DNA from: Carposina sasakii
Lineage: Eukaryota; Arthropoda; Insecta; Lepidoptera; Carposinidae
DNA length: 64,000 nt
NCBI GenBank assembly: GCA_014607495.2
Contig: CP053175.1
Coordinates: 2,976,001 to 3,040,000, forward strand
Direction of reading: 5' to 3'
The notes below the pieces were generated by a model. That model saw only the letters and a program-made list of their open reading frames with translations, did not search any database and was not told the DNA's origin. A program made the translations under genes and the position numbers. Positions 9,471-20,592 of the stretch are shown here, in pieces. How positions within the stretch are numbered: position 1 is the stretch's first letter; each line of letters starts with the position of its first letter.

Positions 9471-10654
9471 GTCTGCAACAAAAAAGCTGTTTGAATTTTT
9501 TCAACTGATTTATATGTATTGAGGTGTTCTTAAAACTAAGAAAATATTCAAAAAAGTCCAGAACGTCGGGTTTTTTTGCAAAACGCTAATTCCACTATAA
9601 AAAAGGGGTTTTTTTGGGCTAACTTGAAGTCATAAATAAATAGGTAATGTTTTATTATGATTACTGTTTTTAAATGTATCATTAAGTACTTTTTAAATTA
9701 AGAACATCCTGTGTGAGGTAAATTAACAAACATAAACATGTTATAACCTGAACGTACGCGCTTCGATAGTATTGAAAGTGGCGCGGTAAAAAAGTGTTAA
9801 CTCGTCATCGTTTTATAGATGTTCAATATAGTGCGGAAGTGTGTGAATTTGTCTGACAGTTTCTATTATATTTGTGGCGAATATATGGTATTAAAGCAAC
9901 AACTTAAGATTACGGAATTTTGTAAAAAAAGTATACTTCGCGTATTTTGGATTAAAACTTGGAGATCAGGATAAAGTTTGGGCACCTCATAAAGTCTGCA
10001 AACGATGTGTTGAAGACCTTCAAAATTGGTTTAAGGACAAGAAAAAAGCTTTCCGATATGCGATTCCTATGGTATGGCGCGAGCAAAACAACCATAGTGA
10101 TGACTGTAACTTTTGTTCGTGTAATCTGAAAGGGTGGGTATAAGGTTAAGGTTAGTTAGGTTGCCTAATGAGTCTACATTATCTTTATTCCCACCCCGAT
10201 TACTTTCCAGAAAATTTTGAAGATGTGAGTGAAGAGCAAGGTGGAAGATTTCACCAAGATATTAAGGAAATGGAAAAAAGATATCAGGCAAGATGTAGCG
10301 TCTCAATGATGGCAGACTACTGCTGGACGCTTCAGAGAGACCTTCCAGATGCTTCCTACAAGCGAAAATGTACCAAAAGGAGTCCCACTGGGAAAAATAA
10401 ATGTGTTTAGTGCTTACTAATAAATGTAATTTAAATAAAAAAATAAGTTTTGTTACGCAATTATAAATATTAAAAAAAAATTTAGTCTTTCGTCTTTTAT
10501 TTTAAGATGATAACTTGTTTAATAAAGATACCTACATTGTGAGAAAACGTGACGTTCTATGACAAAATTAAAGTCATTTTCGGATTCAGCACACCCAAAA
10601 AAATAAGAATTACGCAAAAAAATCTAAACAGCTTTCAATTTTTTTTTTGCAGAC
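9471..10654 (+). mobile_element. Putative inverted-repeat element carrying the cysteine-rich gene remnant
   Basis: The left end 'gtctgcaacaaaaaagctgt' and the reverse complement of the right end, 'gtctgcaaaaaaaaaattga' then 'aagctgttt', match with one 8-9 base gap. Further blocks ('gctaattc' with 'gcgtaattc', 'tttttttggg' on both sides) extend the imperfect inverted similarity to about 150 bp. No convincing target duplication is visible. The interior holds the broken gene at 9819-10410. Boundaries and mobility are inference. Low-complexity A/T tracts contribute to the match, so this needs other copies to be confirmed. Confidence 0.4.
9819..10410 (+). pseudogene. Remnant of a cysteine-rich arthropod protein family, function unknown
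   Basis: From an ATG at 9819 the frame reads through YYICGEY and is shifted by an A7 run at 9924-9930. In the next frame it continues VYFAYFG, LGDQDKVWAPHKVCKRCVED, MVWREQNNHSDDCNFCSC and stops at 10141. A second open stretch (10168-10410) carries SHPDYFPENF, EEQGGRFHQDIKEMEKRYQ and MADYCWTLQRD before its stop. From memory these are the N- and C-terminal hallmark stretches of a large family of uncharacterised arthropod proteins; here the central part is missing. The C-x-x-C patterns suggest metal binding. A poly(A) signal-like AATAAA lies just after the end. I infer a dead copy with an internal deletion. The family assignment is recognition by motif only. Confidence 0.6.
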
Positions 10655-10669
10655 TTGTGATTCATTATA

Positions 10670-12240
10670 TACTAGTACAAATTATTTTATGTAACGTATC
10701 CAATCCCAACCAATATTATAAAAGCTAATGTAACTTTGGGTTGTTACCTTTTTACGCTTTACCTTCTTGCCAATCTTCTTTTTAAAATTAAATTAATACT
10801 CGTAGTAAAGCTTGAGTTATATCATTTAGTTAATTATTAATTAAAAATATGAAGCAATAAAAACAATAACTTAATTAAATAATAATTCATTTCACCCACC
10901 GATATTGGCACTAGTATCTATCTTTTAATAACACTTTTTCATACATTTTTATTTAGTTCCAAAAACTGCCGGCTGGTATAGCGTGAAGTTATTTTAGTAA
11001 CCTTAAATGAGTAATAAAAACTTTAAAGTCAGACAATCGATGACATTCACCACCGGAATAGCTTTGTATTTTACGATTATAAGGCTGTCTTCCCACCAGA
11101 GATGTGCTATGCTGCGTCGCTATATCCACCATTCATATTAATTGGTCCATTATGTCGATGAATTTTATTGGGATATCTATAGATCGAAATAATAGGTACT
11201 AGCCCATTCTTTATCTTCTTTTAATTAAACTTATTCAACTGTGGATCTTTTTAATTATTCCATTGATTCGTAAATATTCGATTAATTGTTCAGAAGAAGT
11301 CAGCTTTTGTCAATATTAGGTAGTTTCGAAATAAAATATAGTATTCGATCAAACGTGCAGTTGACTTTCCGTTAATCGAGCAAATCACTTTCGAATTAAA
11401 GTTACGGACCTTATTTAGTTCAAGTACATATAGTTGCGGTCGTTGCTAGTATAACATAACTAGTTACTACTAGTCATAATATATCTATCTAACAATAACA
11501 CCGAACAAGTGGAAGCGTACCTTTACATTTTACTACTCATAAACCCCTCGCCTCAGGTATCCTTAATCGCGTCATGAAGTAAATCTTATCTGCTGGACTT
11601 AAGCAACAAAATTGCTTGTAACTTAAGCTGTGGAATAAACCCTGGTTTATTACTAACCGTCTGTTTAAGTGTGACGTCATAGTTCAGTTTTATGTCTCAC
11701 TCTCGCAGGGTGTACTTTGTATGAGGTGAAATAGGATGGTAATTACTATTTATTTTTTATTGCGTATACAACAGCTTATAAAACCTTTTTAAAAATAACT
11801 TAGAAAGCGTTCTCTCTCGCTAGATTTTTTAGTAAAGAACTGTTCTAAGAAATTAAAAAAATATAAAATTTGCCTGTGTTCTTAGAAGTAACTTATCCCC
11901 CTAAGGTACTTGAGTGAAAGATAATATAATTGTTTTCTCTAACAAAATAATTCTTTTTTTAAAGTTTGAGTGGATAGAAGTTCGATTAACGATTAATGAT
12001 GTAGAAAGAATAAGAAAAAGTGTCAAATGCATCGTCAGTACTGAGAGTTACATAATGTACGTCCCGTGTCAGTTGATATTGCTTTAATTTACTCACTGAA
12101 GTTACTTTTATAAACATTGGTGTAATTATAGAAAATTTAACAAAATTGTCGTCTTATAGCTCAACACAAGGCCACTCGTTCGGCATTTCAGTACTTGCCT
12201 GACTGTCATTAACATCCTGTATAATATACTATAAGCAAAA
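10670..12240. other. No recognisable feature
   Basis: AT-rich DNA with no long ORF and no repeat shared with the rest of the window. Confidence 0.4.
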
Positions 12241-12244
12241 GCCC

Positions 12245-12312
12245 CCCTATCAATTGCCTTAGGCATTACCCTTGTGGCGGCGTGCCCTGGGTAAAACCTA
12301 CGTCCAGGACTG
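12245..12312 (+). repeat. Degenerate 'CAATAGGCTGATGATG' repeat fragment
   Basis: 'cttgtggcggcgtgccctgg' and 'aaacctacgtccagga' resemble the 3' half of the repeat at 28011-28140, but the tail is lost. Confidence 0.35.
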
Positions 12313-12344
12313 TTAATTAGTAATAGAATCTAAAGGTGGGTTCC

Positions 12345-12465
12345 TACGGTCCGTGATATTGCAGACGGACGCGGACGCGCCGACGGCTACGGAGGGACGC
12401 GCACCACGGACGAGGCTATCTCACGGTGCGTGTTGGTGCGGGCTGATCCGCGTCCGCCTACATTT
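12345..12465. repeat. GC-rich block, possible MITE remnant
   Basis: A sharp GC-rich island with 'gcagacggacgcggacgcg' on one side and the inverted relative 'gatccgcgtccgcct' on the other. This partial inverted symmetry is weak evidence for a small mobile element. Confidence 0.3.
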
Positions 12466-12477
12466 ATCACCACGATC

Positions 12478-12680
12478 TACATACCTACATACATAAAGGT
12501 TACGCACATTATCCGACAAGGTTGGGCAGAGGTGTGCTTACATACCCACTTTTCACCAGTTAGCCTATTAAGTTCCGCGTGGTAAGTGGTGAGCCTACCG
12601 CCGCTTTTCGGGCACAAATACAACAATCTGGCGACCGGTAACGAATCCAATAGGAAATGTTTCCGTGCTAAATCTATTAT
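12478..12680 (+). repeat. 'TTGGGCAGAGGTGTG' interspersed repeat
   Basis: Includes 'caaggttgggcagaggtgtg', 'ccagttagcctattaagttc', 'accgccgcttttcgggcaca' and 'ggtaacgaatccaatagga'. The same order is found at 31290-31440 and 58870-58990 (inverted), and at 63475-63950, where a MITE splits it. Confidence 0.65.
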
Positions 12681-12805
12681 TGTAATAATTCGTTACTAAC
12701 CAACTTCAAAATAGAGAGATTTAGCTATTCATCGGTATTTGCAACAGCTGTTGATTACGTAAACTTTTGCATTCACATTTCTAATCGGCAATTTTTTTGT
12801 TGCAG

Positions 12806-12963
12806 GAACAACCCTAGTGATGTGCAGTGATAGTGATGTGCGCGTGCGTTGTCGATAAACGTTCGTGATAGTGCTGTGACAATGTCACTGTCGATATTCA
12901 GTGCGATCCTACTACTGCAATGCGTACTTCACAGCGTTCAAGAAGTGTTGATAGAGGAATCAA
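12806..12963 (+). CDS. Host first coding exon with signal peptide (coding 12882-12963)
   Basis: The acceptor is a T-rich tract ending TTGTTGCAG at 12797-12805; the donor is GTAAGTAC at 12964. The exon holds about 76 bases of 5' untranslated sequence with two short upstream ORFs (ATGs at about 12819 and 12837). An ATG at 12882 in good insect context (GACAATG, A at -3) follows. The 27 codons MSLSIFSAILLLQCVLHSVQ EVLIEES plus one base form a short N-region and a hydrophobic core (AILLLQCVL). This looks like a secretion signal, with cleavage plausible near HSVQ. The exon ends in phase 1. It is too short to show up as a long ORF. The gene is probably a secreted or single-pass membrane protein with long introns; I cannot name it. 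No partner exon was recognised. Confidence 0.65.
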
Positions 12964-12994
12964 GTAAGTACTAGATTATACAGAGTATTTTTCG

Positions 12995-13346
12995 TTGCGA
13001 CCCTTAACAAAGGGTACGTACATCAAATAAAGTAAGTTTATGATAAGATGAGAAACGATGTAAATTTTTTTGATTTTTTTTTTTACTTGATCTGGTGAAA
13101 TTTATAGTATCCAGTGTTTATGCTAGTTTTTTCATAGACAGATGTTAATTATTTATCGTGAAAAAATCTTGCTACACGCGTCAATGTGCATTTATGCAGA
13201 AAAACGCAGTCTATTTACTCTGGACCCTATTATTTTGGAAACCAGACACTTCGCAGGTATGCTTCTATGGAGAAAATGATCGTGATGATGAAGAGATTCC
13301 GTAGTTTTCGGGAACGTTGACGACCAAAAATCATCCTGTTTATGTA
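12995..13346 (-). mobile_element. MITE of the ACAGGATG family
   Basis: Reverse-oriented relative of 32218-32602: 'tacgtacatcaaataaagta', 'atgtgcatttatgcagaaaa', 'gaagagattccgtagttttc' and the terminal 'tcatcctgt' are all present. The left end is worn. It lies in the intron directly downstream of the exon at 12806-12963. Confidence 0.7.
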
Positions 13347-13965
13347 TTTTTTTTCACTTTTTGTGTACATATTATGACTTTTTTTGTCATAATATTTGTA
13401 CTACGTGATTTTTGGATTCTGTGATCAGCAGAGAGTGTAGGGTTTGATAATTAGGTACGCCGGATACAAGGAAATTTAATTTGTTTATTAGTTGTACAGG
13501 CTTATACTGATTACTTTTTCTCCGTTATTCTTTGGTAAATATTAAGCTTGGAATATAAGCTATTTAATACAACACTGAAATGTATGGAATACATGATATT
13601 TGCTACATTTGGCGTCTAGAAGTCTGAACCTATTTACCGAAACTTGATATTCTAGTTTCTCAGTTAGATTTTTTTTCTTATTACTACTAAGCTAAGTGTG
13701 TACATAGAAGAGCGTGCCACAGTGTAGACATATAGAATGACATCGAATACTTGATAAAAAAAACTATCAGACTCAGTGATTAATGGCCATGCCATAAACA
13801 GGCCATTGTTTTAGTAAATGTTCCATTATATTATATCACGAATTTAATTATTACTAATTTAAATCATAGTTACCGTAATCATCAACTTAGTCATTGCCAT
13901 AAGTTTAGGATAGGGTGTCCAAACATCTTTATTGAGAAAGATACATTTACCATCTACACATTATC

Positions 13966-14254
13966 TTAATATATAAAAAATCCGTGTCACTGTGTATGTT
14001 CCGAATAAACTCAAAAACGAGTCAACTGATATTCATGAAAATTGGCATATATATGTAATTTGGTCCAACTTAGATGATAGGATAGTTATTATTTAAATTA
14101 ATGGTCTTAATAACTAATAATTAATAAAAAACTGATCATCAACGTTGGTTGTTGTTATTAATCGTACGTTCCATAAGTCTGCAACAGATGGCGCCTTCTG
14201 AATTCTTCTGTCTTTTCTGCAGTCCACGCGGACGGAGTCGCGGGCGTCCGCTAG
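13966..14254 (+). mobile_element. Non-autonomous Helitron-like element
   Basis: Starts TCTTAATATATAAAAAATCC. Ends in a 7-bp hairpin GCGGACG (14228-14234) / CGTCCGC (14245-14251), whose last base begins CTAG (14251-14254), followed by T. A TC start, 3' hairpin, CTRR end and host T fit Helitrons. There is no ORF. The interior resembles other copies only weakly. Confidence 0.65.
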
Positions 14255-14654
14255 TTTTTTATAAAGTTTTTGTTACCAGTTGAAATATAAAAATAATAAA
14301 AAAATAACTCTCTCGTAATAATTTATCTACTGCAATTCGCTACCCTGTAACCTAACAGTGTTGTAGCGATAACATAATCCAAACTTTATTCTTTGCACAA
14401 AAGGAACGTGAAGTGTTTCACTTTTGTCGTCTCAAGTTGAAGTACTTATATTAACTATCTTATTCTGTGGTAACTTTGTAGTTATAGATACTTTTGAAGT
14501 GTATCATCACATTGGATAAACTAGACATAATATGTTATTAAGGACATACTTATGTTTATCAACACTCGTATGACAGGTAGTATGTCTTATGACAAATTGC
14601 TGAAGTCTAGACACTTGCCTTACTCGTATTTCCATTAAATTGCCTCTAAATAAA

Positions 14655-14765
14655 ATCAGGCTATAGCTAGCAACTTCTCACTGACCACAACATCTGTCCC
14701 CGTTATGGTAAACGTGGCCGTGAGATCTCCATTACGATCCTGCATTTCTGGCTATCCCGTTATAA
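14655..14765 (+). repeat. 'GATGCAGCTGATG' repeat, 3' part
   Basis: 'agctagcaacttctcactga' and 'ccattacgatcctgcatttc' match the distal half of the copy at 15330-15535. Confidence 0.5.
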
Positions 14766-14915
14766 AATGTAATTTGTCTGTTTAAATAAACATAAATTTA
14801 AAATATGTTTACGAAAACGTGAAACAACAGTTATTGTTGAATTATGTTTATTATTCATATTACATAAATTGTAATTATTGTATAATAAATATGTTTTAAG
14901 AAATGAATTTTTTTT

Positions 14916-14996
14916 TTAACCCAAATGCGACTCGAACCCACTACCTCTCGCGATCCGTGCTGTGCTCTCACCAACTGAGTTACCGGGTCAACTAAC
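14916..14996 (-). repeat. tRNA-related sequence (SINE head or tRNA pseudogene)
   Basis: On the minus strand a good A box and D arm (GTAACTCAGTTGGTGAGAGC) is followed at tRNA-like distance by a B box (GGGTTCGAGTC). The two ends do not form a full acceptor stem (only about four pairs), so a functional tRNA is unlikely. Confidence 0.5.
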
Positions 14997-15179
14997 TCGG
15001 ATGACGAATTTTACCATCTCTTTTAATTGTATACGTTGTATGAGGTACCAATGTTAAACACGAGCCAGGTTAAAGTACTATACGTAGTGTAAGTCTGAGA
15101 AAAGCTATCGACTAAGAACTCCAGTGGGTCATTTTCGATTAATGTCACGCATCACTAGTGGGTGACGAATATACAAGAT

Positions 15180-15275
15180 AGCTTTTATCCCGGGAAAATG
15201 TTTTTATCCCGAATAATTTCGACATTTTTTTTTAGTCCACGCGGACAGAGTCGCGATCGTCAACTAGTAGTTAAT
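15180..15275 (+). repeat. Helitron-like repeat, 3' part
   Basis: 'tgtttttatcccgaataatt' then 'agtccacgcggacagagtcg' and 'gtcaactag'. The hairpin arms are mutated. Confidence 0.5.
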
Positions 15276-15329
15276 AATTTCGTATGTTTCCAATATTGTT
15301 CCATGCCATTATTGTGTTTTTATTTGGCC

Positions 15330-15535
15330 TGTGCTGATGCGGGGCTTCACTAGAATACATCAGCTGCATCTCCTTCCGTGCATATCGTAAGAGTCGACTA
15401 AGGAACTCGGGAATTCGCTCAAGCGATAAGCTGGCAACTTGTCAGTGATCATCAACATCTCCACTATGCTGAACGTGGATGTGGAACCACCCTTACGATC
15501 CTGTAGCTCTGGGAACACAGCCGTGTGTGTATGAA
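15330..15535 (+). repeat. 'GATGCAGCTGATG' repeat, long copy
   Basis: One of the most complete copies, running from 'gctgatgcggggcttcacta' through 'catcagctgcatctccttcc' to 'gggaacacagccgtgtgtgt'. Used here to set the family's plus orientation. Confidence 0.7.
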
Positions 15536-15834
15536 TAGTGATGTGACAGCTTTACATGTCTATTGTCGATATTATCTAACTAAGCACGTGTCTATTCAAC
15601 TCTCGAAGATCGTTATAATAAACATTTATTGCTGCCCGCATGTACGCTTCCTAATTAATTTTAATTAGACAATCTCTGATAGGGATGTGGTTACCATGGA
15701 GTAATTGCGTAGAGAAGGTGACTGATTAAAGAGTGTTGCAAGACATATATTGACGGCGATAATAGTAGATATTAAAAGTAAATCAGAAGAATTGAAAGAT
15801 CAGCGTTATTAGAGAATTCGTAATTAATTCAGGT

Positions 15835-15922
15835 ATGTTCAAATTAATCTTGAGAAGTAAACGGGTGATTTCGAGCCTGTTATTTCACTTAACATACCTC
15901 TTCTGTTACATTCTGTATAGTA
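15835..15922 (+). repeat. MITE half related to 24373-24517
   Basis: 'cacttaacatacctcttctg' followed by 'ttacattctgtatag' matches the right end of the element at 24373-24517. The left end is missing or diverged. Confidence 0.4.
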
Positions 15923-16679
15923 CTAGTAAAAATGAAAAAAAAAAAGATGATTTATTTATTTAAAGCTAAGATAATGTGCAACGCGGAGTTTAGGCCACGC
16001 AGTCTGTACTGTGTTTGCTCATTTTAAAACAAACTTCCTTTTGCTGTGTCCCCTTCAACTCAAATTCTACAGATTAAAAAAAAGTTATTTTTTTCTATAA
16101 TAGGATTTATACTATAAATTCTTAAGATTCGATAGAAATAAACCGCCGCCGTTGTAAGACGTGAGGTGTGGTAAACAAATTTCGAGTCTGTGATTCATGC
16201 GGCTGTGTACAGCTCTGTTGTATCATGACGTATCAATGTTGATGGCTAGGCAACTCCCCTTTTGTAACTCCTTCACGACATTAACCGACTTAATTGATGT
16301 ACAACGATGATGAAGTGGTTCTGGCAACTGAGATACTTAATAAAGTTGTAAATATTTTGATTGTCAGACTTATTTCGCAGAAAAACCATAAACGGGATGT
16401 ACTATTTTTATATGAAGGCTGGAACTATAAAAGTATTCAATTTAACTATTGGCTTTATTTAATCCACCTGCGTCCTGCGTCAGTCTTCGCTCGTATCGCA
16501 TTTCCGTCCCATCCGACTCCATGGGAGTGAGGGAATAGAGAGTGCACTTGTGTTTGCACACACACTTGTATACTATAATATGTTCTACGTAATCTCATCT
16601 TAGTCAAAATTAGACGCTGTGACAGGAAAATTAATCTGGAAGTTAATCCACCTGACAAAAATATACTAATATAAAGTGT

Positions 16680-16765
16680 AATTTGGTCAGAAGTGGCACC
16701 ATATGGTTCTATCGGCCCTTGGTGCTCTGCCTACCCCGTAAGGGATAAAGGCGTGATTATATTTA
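16680..16765 (-). repeat. 'ATAATCACGCC' repeat, truncated copy
   Basis: Inverted copy: 'ttggtcagaagtggcacc' to 'gggataaaggcgtgattata'. Confidence 0.7.
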
Positions 16766-17239
16766 TGTATGTATAAAGTGTAATAAGGTGAAATAGTTTA
16801 ATTTAACTTCCCAGATTCGTATACATTGAGTTCAAACTTTGACTTAGGTAATAAATAGTTTTACTCTTGGATGTGGATCTTTTCCGCTGTTTTTAATACT
16901 CATAATATTTAACTACTACTACTAACTACCTACTAGTTTAACTAACTAGTTTTAACAAATAAGAATTTATAAAATTATTAATAAATAATAATAATAATAT
17001 TAATAAATAAAAATAAGAATTTTCCAGAAGAAATGGAACTTCAATAATCAGATTGTGTATTTCTATAAAAGGGCGTGGACTGAAAATATCCAGACCGACG
17101 TCCACAGGAGACTAGACGTGGGTAGGTATACGTAGACGCGAAAAAAATAGGTCTATGTTTATAGTACTAGTGGACGTAGACTAGTCTAGTTGTCTACTAG
17201 TATGTACTCGTAGTGAACTGTAACAGGCTGACGGCGACG

Positions 17240-17290
17240 ATATAGTATACTAGTGGACGTCCGCGACTCCGTCCGCGAAAAAGCAAAAGG
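17240..17290 (-). repeat. Helitron-like 3' end fragment
   Basis: 'actagtggacgtccgcgact' and 'ccgtccgcg' represent the inverted hairpin-plus-CTAG terminus. Confidence 0.45.
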
Positions 17291-17624
17291 CACTCACTGT
17301 ACCGCACTAAACTATAATCAAGCATGCACAATCCAGTATTACCTATACGATCCTTGGCGAATATTAAATAAGCCGCCATTTTGGAACACTGGCGCTCTCT
17401 GGCTACCGTCCAGATTAAACGTAATATTTAACAATTCCTCTTATTCGTACACGTTTAAAGTTTGTTTTACAATAACATACAATGTTCAGTTAAGCTCGGA
17501 AGGTTTAAGTTAAATTTATTTCTAGGTAGATTATTGTCTTATTTCATTACTTGAAGCGAAAACTGTTTATGCATTTTAAACAGATTAACACTGTTAAAGC
17601 TTTTCCATAACATAGTATCAAAGT

Positions 17625-17787
17625 TGCTTCCCACTGTATGTCTGTTCCTTTGTATGCTTAGATCTCTTAAACTACGCAACGGATTTTAATAATTTATAAA
17701 GTGATCCAAGAGGAAGGTTTATATGTAGGTAGGTAATGTATCAGCATTGCACACACACTTATGAAGCCGGGGCGGGTCGCTAGTTTA
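17625..17787 (+). repeat. Helitron-like repeat, second subfamily
   Basis: 'gtatgcttagatctcttaaa' and 'ctacgcaacggattttaata' lead to a terminal 'ggggcgggtcgctag' followed by T. A fragment with the same 'tgtatgcttagatct' block lies at 27062. Confidence 0.5.
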
Positions 17788-18481
17788 TTACAAACTAGCT
17801 TTTGCCCGCCAGTACATCCAAATGTATTTAATCAAAAGCGGTTATTAATTTTATAGGAAATTACAAACTGATACTTTAATCAAGGGGCATGGTAGTGCCC
17901 CGCCAAGTTGTGCCAAAAAAAAGCGAAAGGGTACTATATACCTTATACCTACCTACCTTTTCTCAAAGTGTTTCGTAATTATACTTTTCACTTCATATTT
18001 ATCTGTATAAATGTATAGACAGGCTTAATGCTGATCCAGAGAGGCTTAAATTATTTTTTTAAAAATAAATTTTATCCAGTTATTGCAGTAGGTACCTACC
18101 TACACTGTTAAAAAATCAGTCAATTTACTCTGTAAAATCTGAACGCATGATCCAATCACGGAATAAGTATTTTGCGAGGCCCACAATCAATTCGTTTTGT
18201 AATATCGATAATCCTGCGCTTTAACCAGAGGCAACCCTAATTGGAATGTTGTATTTTAAATCGAAATCCTGTGTAGTGATGTGAAGAGAGTAGTCGATAC
18301 TTTCATGTTTATCGATAAGTCGCAGGAGAATTTTGTAGTTTGTACTATTTAACGAATAAGTGCCTAGAATGCGGGCAGCATTGCCTCTTTGTATGGCAAT
18401 GTAAATGCAAACCTTTTGCGCAAAAAAATCTAGCTTAAACCCGAAGAAAGGTTTATAGTCTATTTAGGTTCTAAAGCCTAC

Positions 18482-18530
18482 CAACGATTGGTAACGAATC
18501 CAATGAGAAATGTTTCGTACCCATTCTTAA
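18482..18530 (+). repeat. 'TTGGGCAGAGGTGTG' repeat, 3' fragment
   Basis: Only the last block 'ggtaacgaatccaatgagaa' is retained. Confidence 0.4.
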
Positions 18531-19569
18531 CAGATATTATTAGACTATTTCCAACTGGTATTCATCCACCACCGGATTCCCCCTTCACTCACACTCGAAC
18601 CTGACAACCCATGATCGCGATCACAAACATAGACCAAGACTATTTGATAAACGTAAAGTGAATTAGTATGGATCCTTAGAATAATGATTTGCTCAAATAT
18701 GCACTCGAGATATTCTTTATGATACTTCAGTTGTGGCTACCCGTGTGTCGGAACCACAGCCATGTGTATATATGTATGTATGTTGTTCGTTTTACATGAT
18801 TATGCTAAAGTATATCAAATTAAAAATAATGGCCCCTAAAACTAGATGAGCTCGGATGCCGATAAACGGTATTTGGTGGTGTTTAATGACGTAGTTAGGG
18901 GTTTGTTGCATTTTATCAGCATTATATATAATTAATTATTAACACTGATTGACTAGATTAAATAATATTACGTCCGTCGTCGTTGATTTTTTGGGCATAG
19001 CATCGTATTGCAATAAAAAAAACCTCAACCTTTACCGCCGTTGGATTAGTAACGTAGAGAACATAGTAAGGTTCCGAAAAGTAAGTACTTAATTTTCAAC
19101 CAAAATAAAAGGCATATAAAAAATGTTAATACATAATAATAAAAATTCAATAATAAATAAAAACAATACTCTACATTCTATATAACCAAATCACAAAAAA
19201 CATACCAATTTAAATCTACACAAACAGCACGCAAAAGCAAGGAAAATCAAGATAAATTTAATACATTTCGGTAAGATTTCCGGGTGTTGATTTGTGTTCC
19301 CCTCGTCGCCATTTGCAATTGTACTTACAGGAAAATAATTAAAAGATGTCAGACAATTAGAATATTAGACGTAATTGTTGTCAAGTGCTTGTTAAAATAC
19401 AATTTATAATTACTATGGTAATAATATTTGATTGAGATACATATTTGAGGTATTTTTCTATTTCAGGATGACTAATTTGACGTTGTAATAGTCATCATTA
19501 GTCAATGATAAGAACAACATAAAACCATTATTTACTTCTATAACCACTAATTTTATGTTGTGTATGTTA

Positions 19570-19870
19570 TGTTACCTCATCATCATCTTCCTGCCCTGTT
19601 CCCATTTATTTGGAGTCGGCACAATATGTACTTTTCTTCCATTCATTCCTATTATCCAACATCTCATTTCTCACTCCCAGCACACGCATGTGCTCCCTCA
19701 CACAGTCCATCCAACACTTCTTTGGTCTACCTCTTCCTATATATCCATCCACACTCATGCACAACGCTCTCTGTAGAATATGCCTTTTATCCCGTCTCTT
19801 CACGTGCCCGTACCAAGACAGACGGTTACTTCGTAACTTGTCGCCGATCACACGGCGTGTATATGTCTGT
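19570..19870 (-). mobile_element. RTE-type LINE, C-terminal and 3' tail fragment
   Basis: The minus-strand reading frame (19606-19851) includes NRLSWYGHVKRRDK and GRGRPKKCWMDCVREHM. These are the usual last motifs of lepidopteran endonuclease-reverse transcriptases, just past the RT domain. After the stop a short tail reads 'gggcaggaagatgatgatga', the (ATG)n end of RTE LINEs. It is 5'-truncated, as expected of a dead-on-arrival insertion. The tail is shared with the SINE at 27215-27479. Confidence 0.75.
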
Positions 19871-20409
19871 GTTTTACGTTACCTAACTTAGGAAAGAAAG
19901 AAACAGAAAACCATCTTTACCTATATTATATTGTCAAAAACTGTTTCATTTATAACACTAATAGCATTTGTTTATTTATTTATTTGTGCATACAACTTTA
20001 GAAAATGGTATTGTGCATGACTTCATATACCTAAAAAAAACATCTTCACCTCTTTGAAATGCTAAAAAAATTAAACAAACATAGGTAATAGGTAATATCG
20101 AAAGAGTCTCTTTCATATAATCATAAACTTCACTACTAGGAAATATATTATAAAAATTCTAGTTGCAAAACAAATATTTATAGTTTTTGAAAATGAGCTA
20201 CAGTAAAGAAAAACTAACAAACTTACAAGTAAAAGTGTGTGTTTTCAGAACGTAGCGGAATATCTGGAATAGTTACCATTATTTTCCAATAAAGTTCAGC
20301 TCACTGCTCTTTTCCAAAGTTACTTACATTTCCAGCGCAGATGAAAACCTGGTCAAGTGCGAGTCGGACTCGCGGGATTCTGTTATTATCTAAGGGACTT
20401 ATTAATTTT

Positions 20410-20592
20410 ATTTTTAGGAACGTAAAGGTCCGTGCATGTCGTAAAAGACGATTAATTTAATGGCGATTTCTTAGGCGATGAGATAGCAACTTATTACTGA
20501 TCTTTAACATTTGACCTTACTATTCTAAACGTGACTATAAAGATCTCCTTTGTGAATCTGCAGTTCTCGCTACCCTACTTTGGGAATAGTAC
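20410..20592 (+). repeat. 'GATGCAGCTGATG' repeat, diverged copy
   Basis: 'ggtccgtgcatgtcgtaaaa' to 'gaatctgcagttctcgctac' follows the family order with many substitutions. Confidence 0.5.

Noticed and set aside
19555..19891. Three plus-strand frames of 73-108 codons
   Set aside because: Antisense shadows of the RTE-type LINE C-terminus read on the minus strand.
20225..20300. Acceptor-like 'gtgtgttttcag' that would fit phase 1 after the signal-peptide exon
   Set aside because: The frame runs only about 14 codons to a stop with no donor or conserved look.
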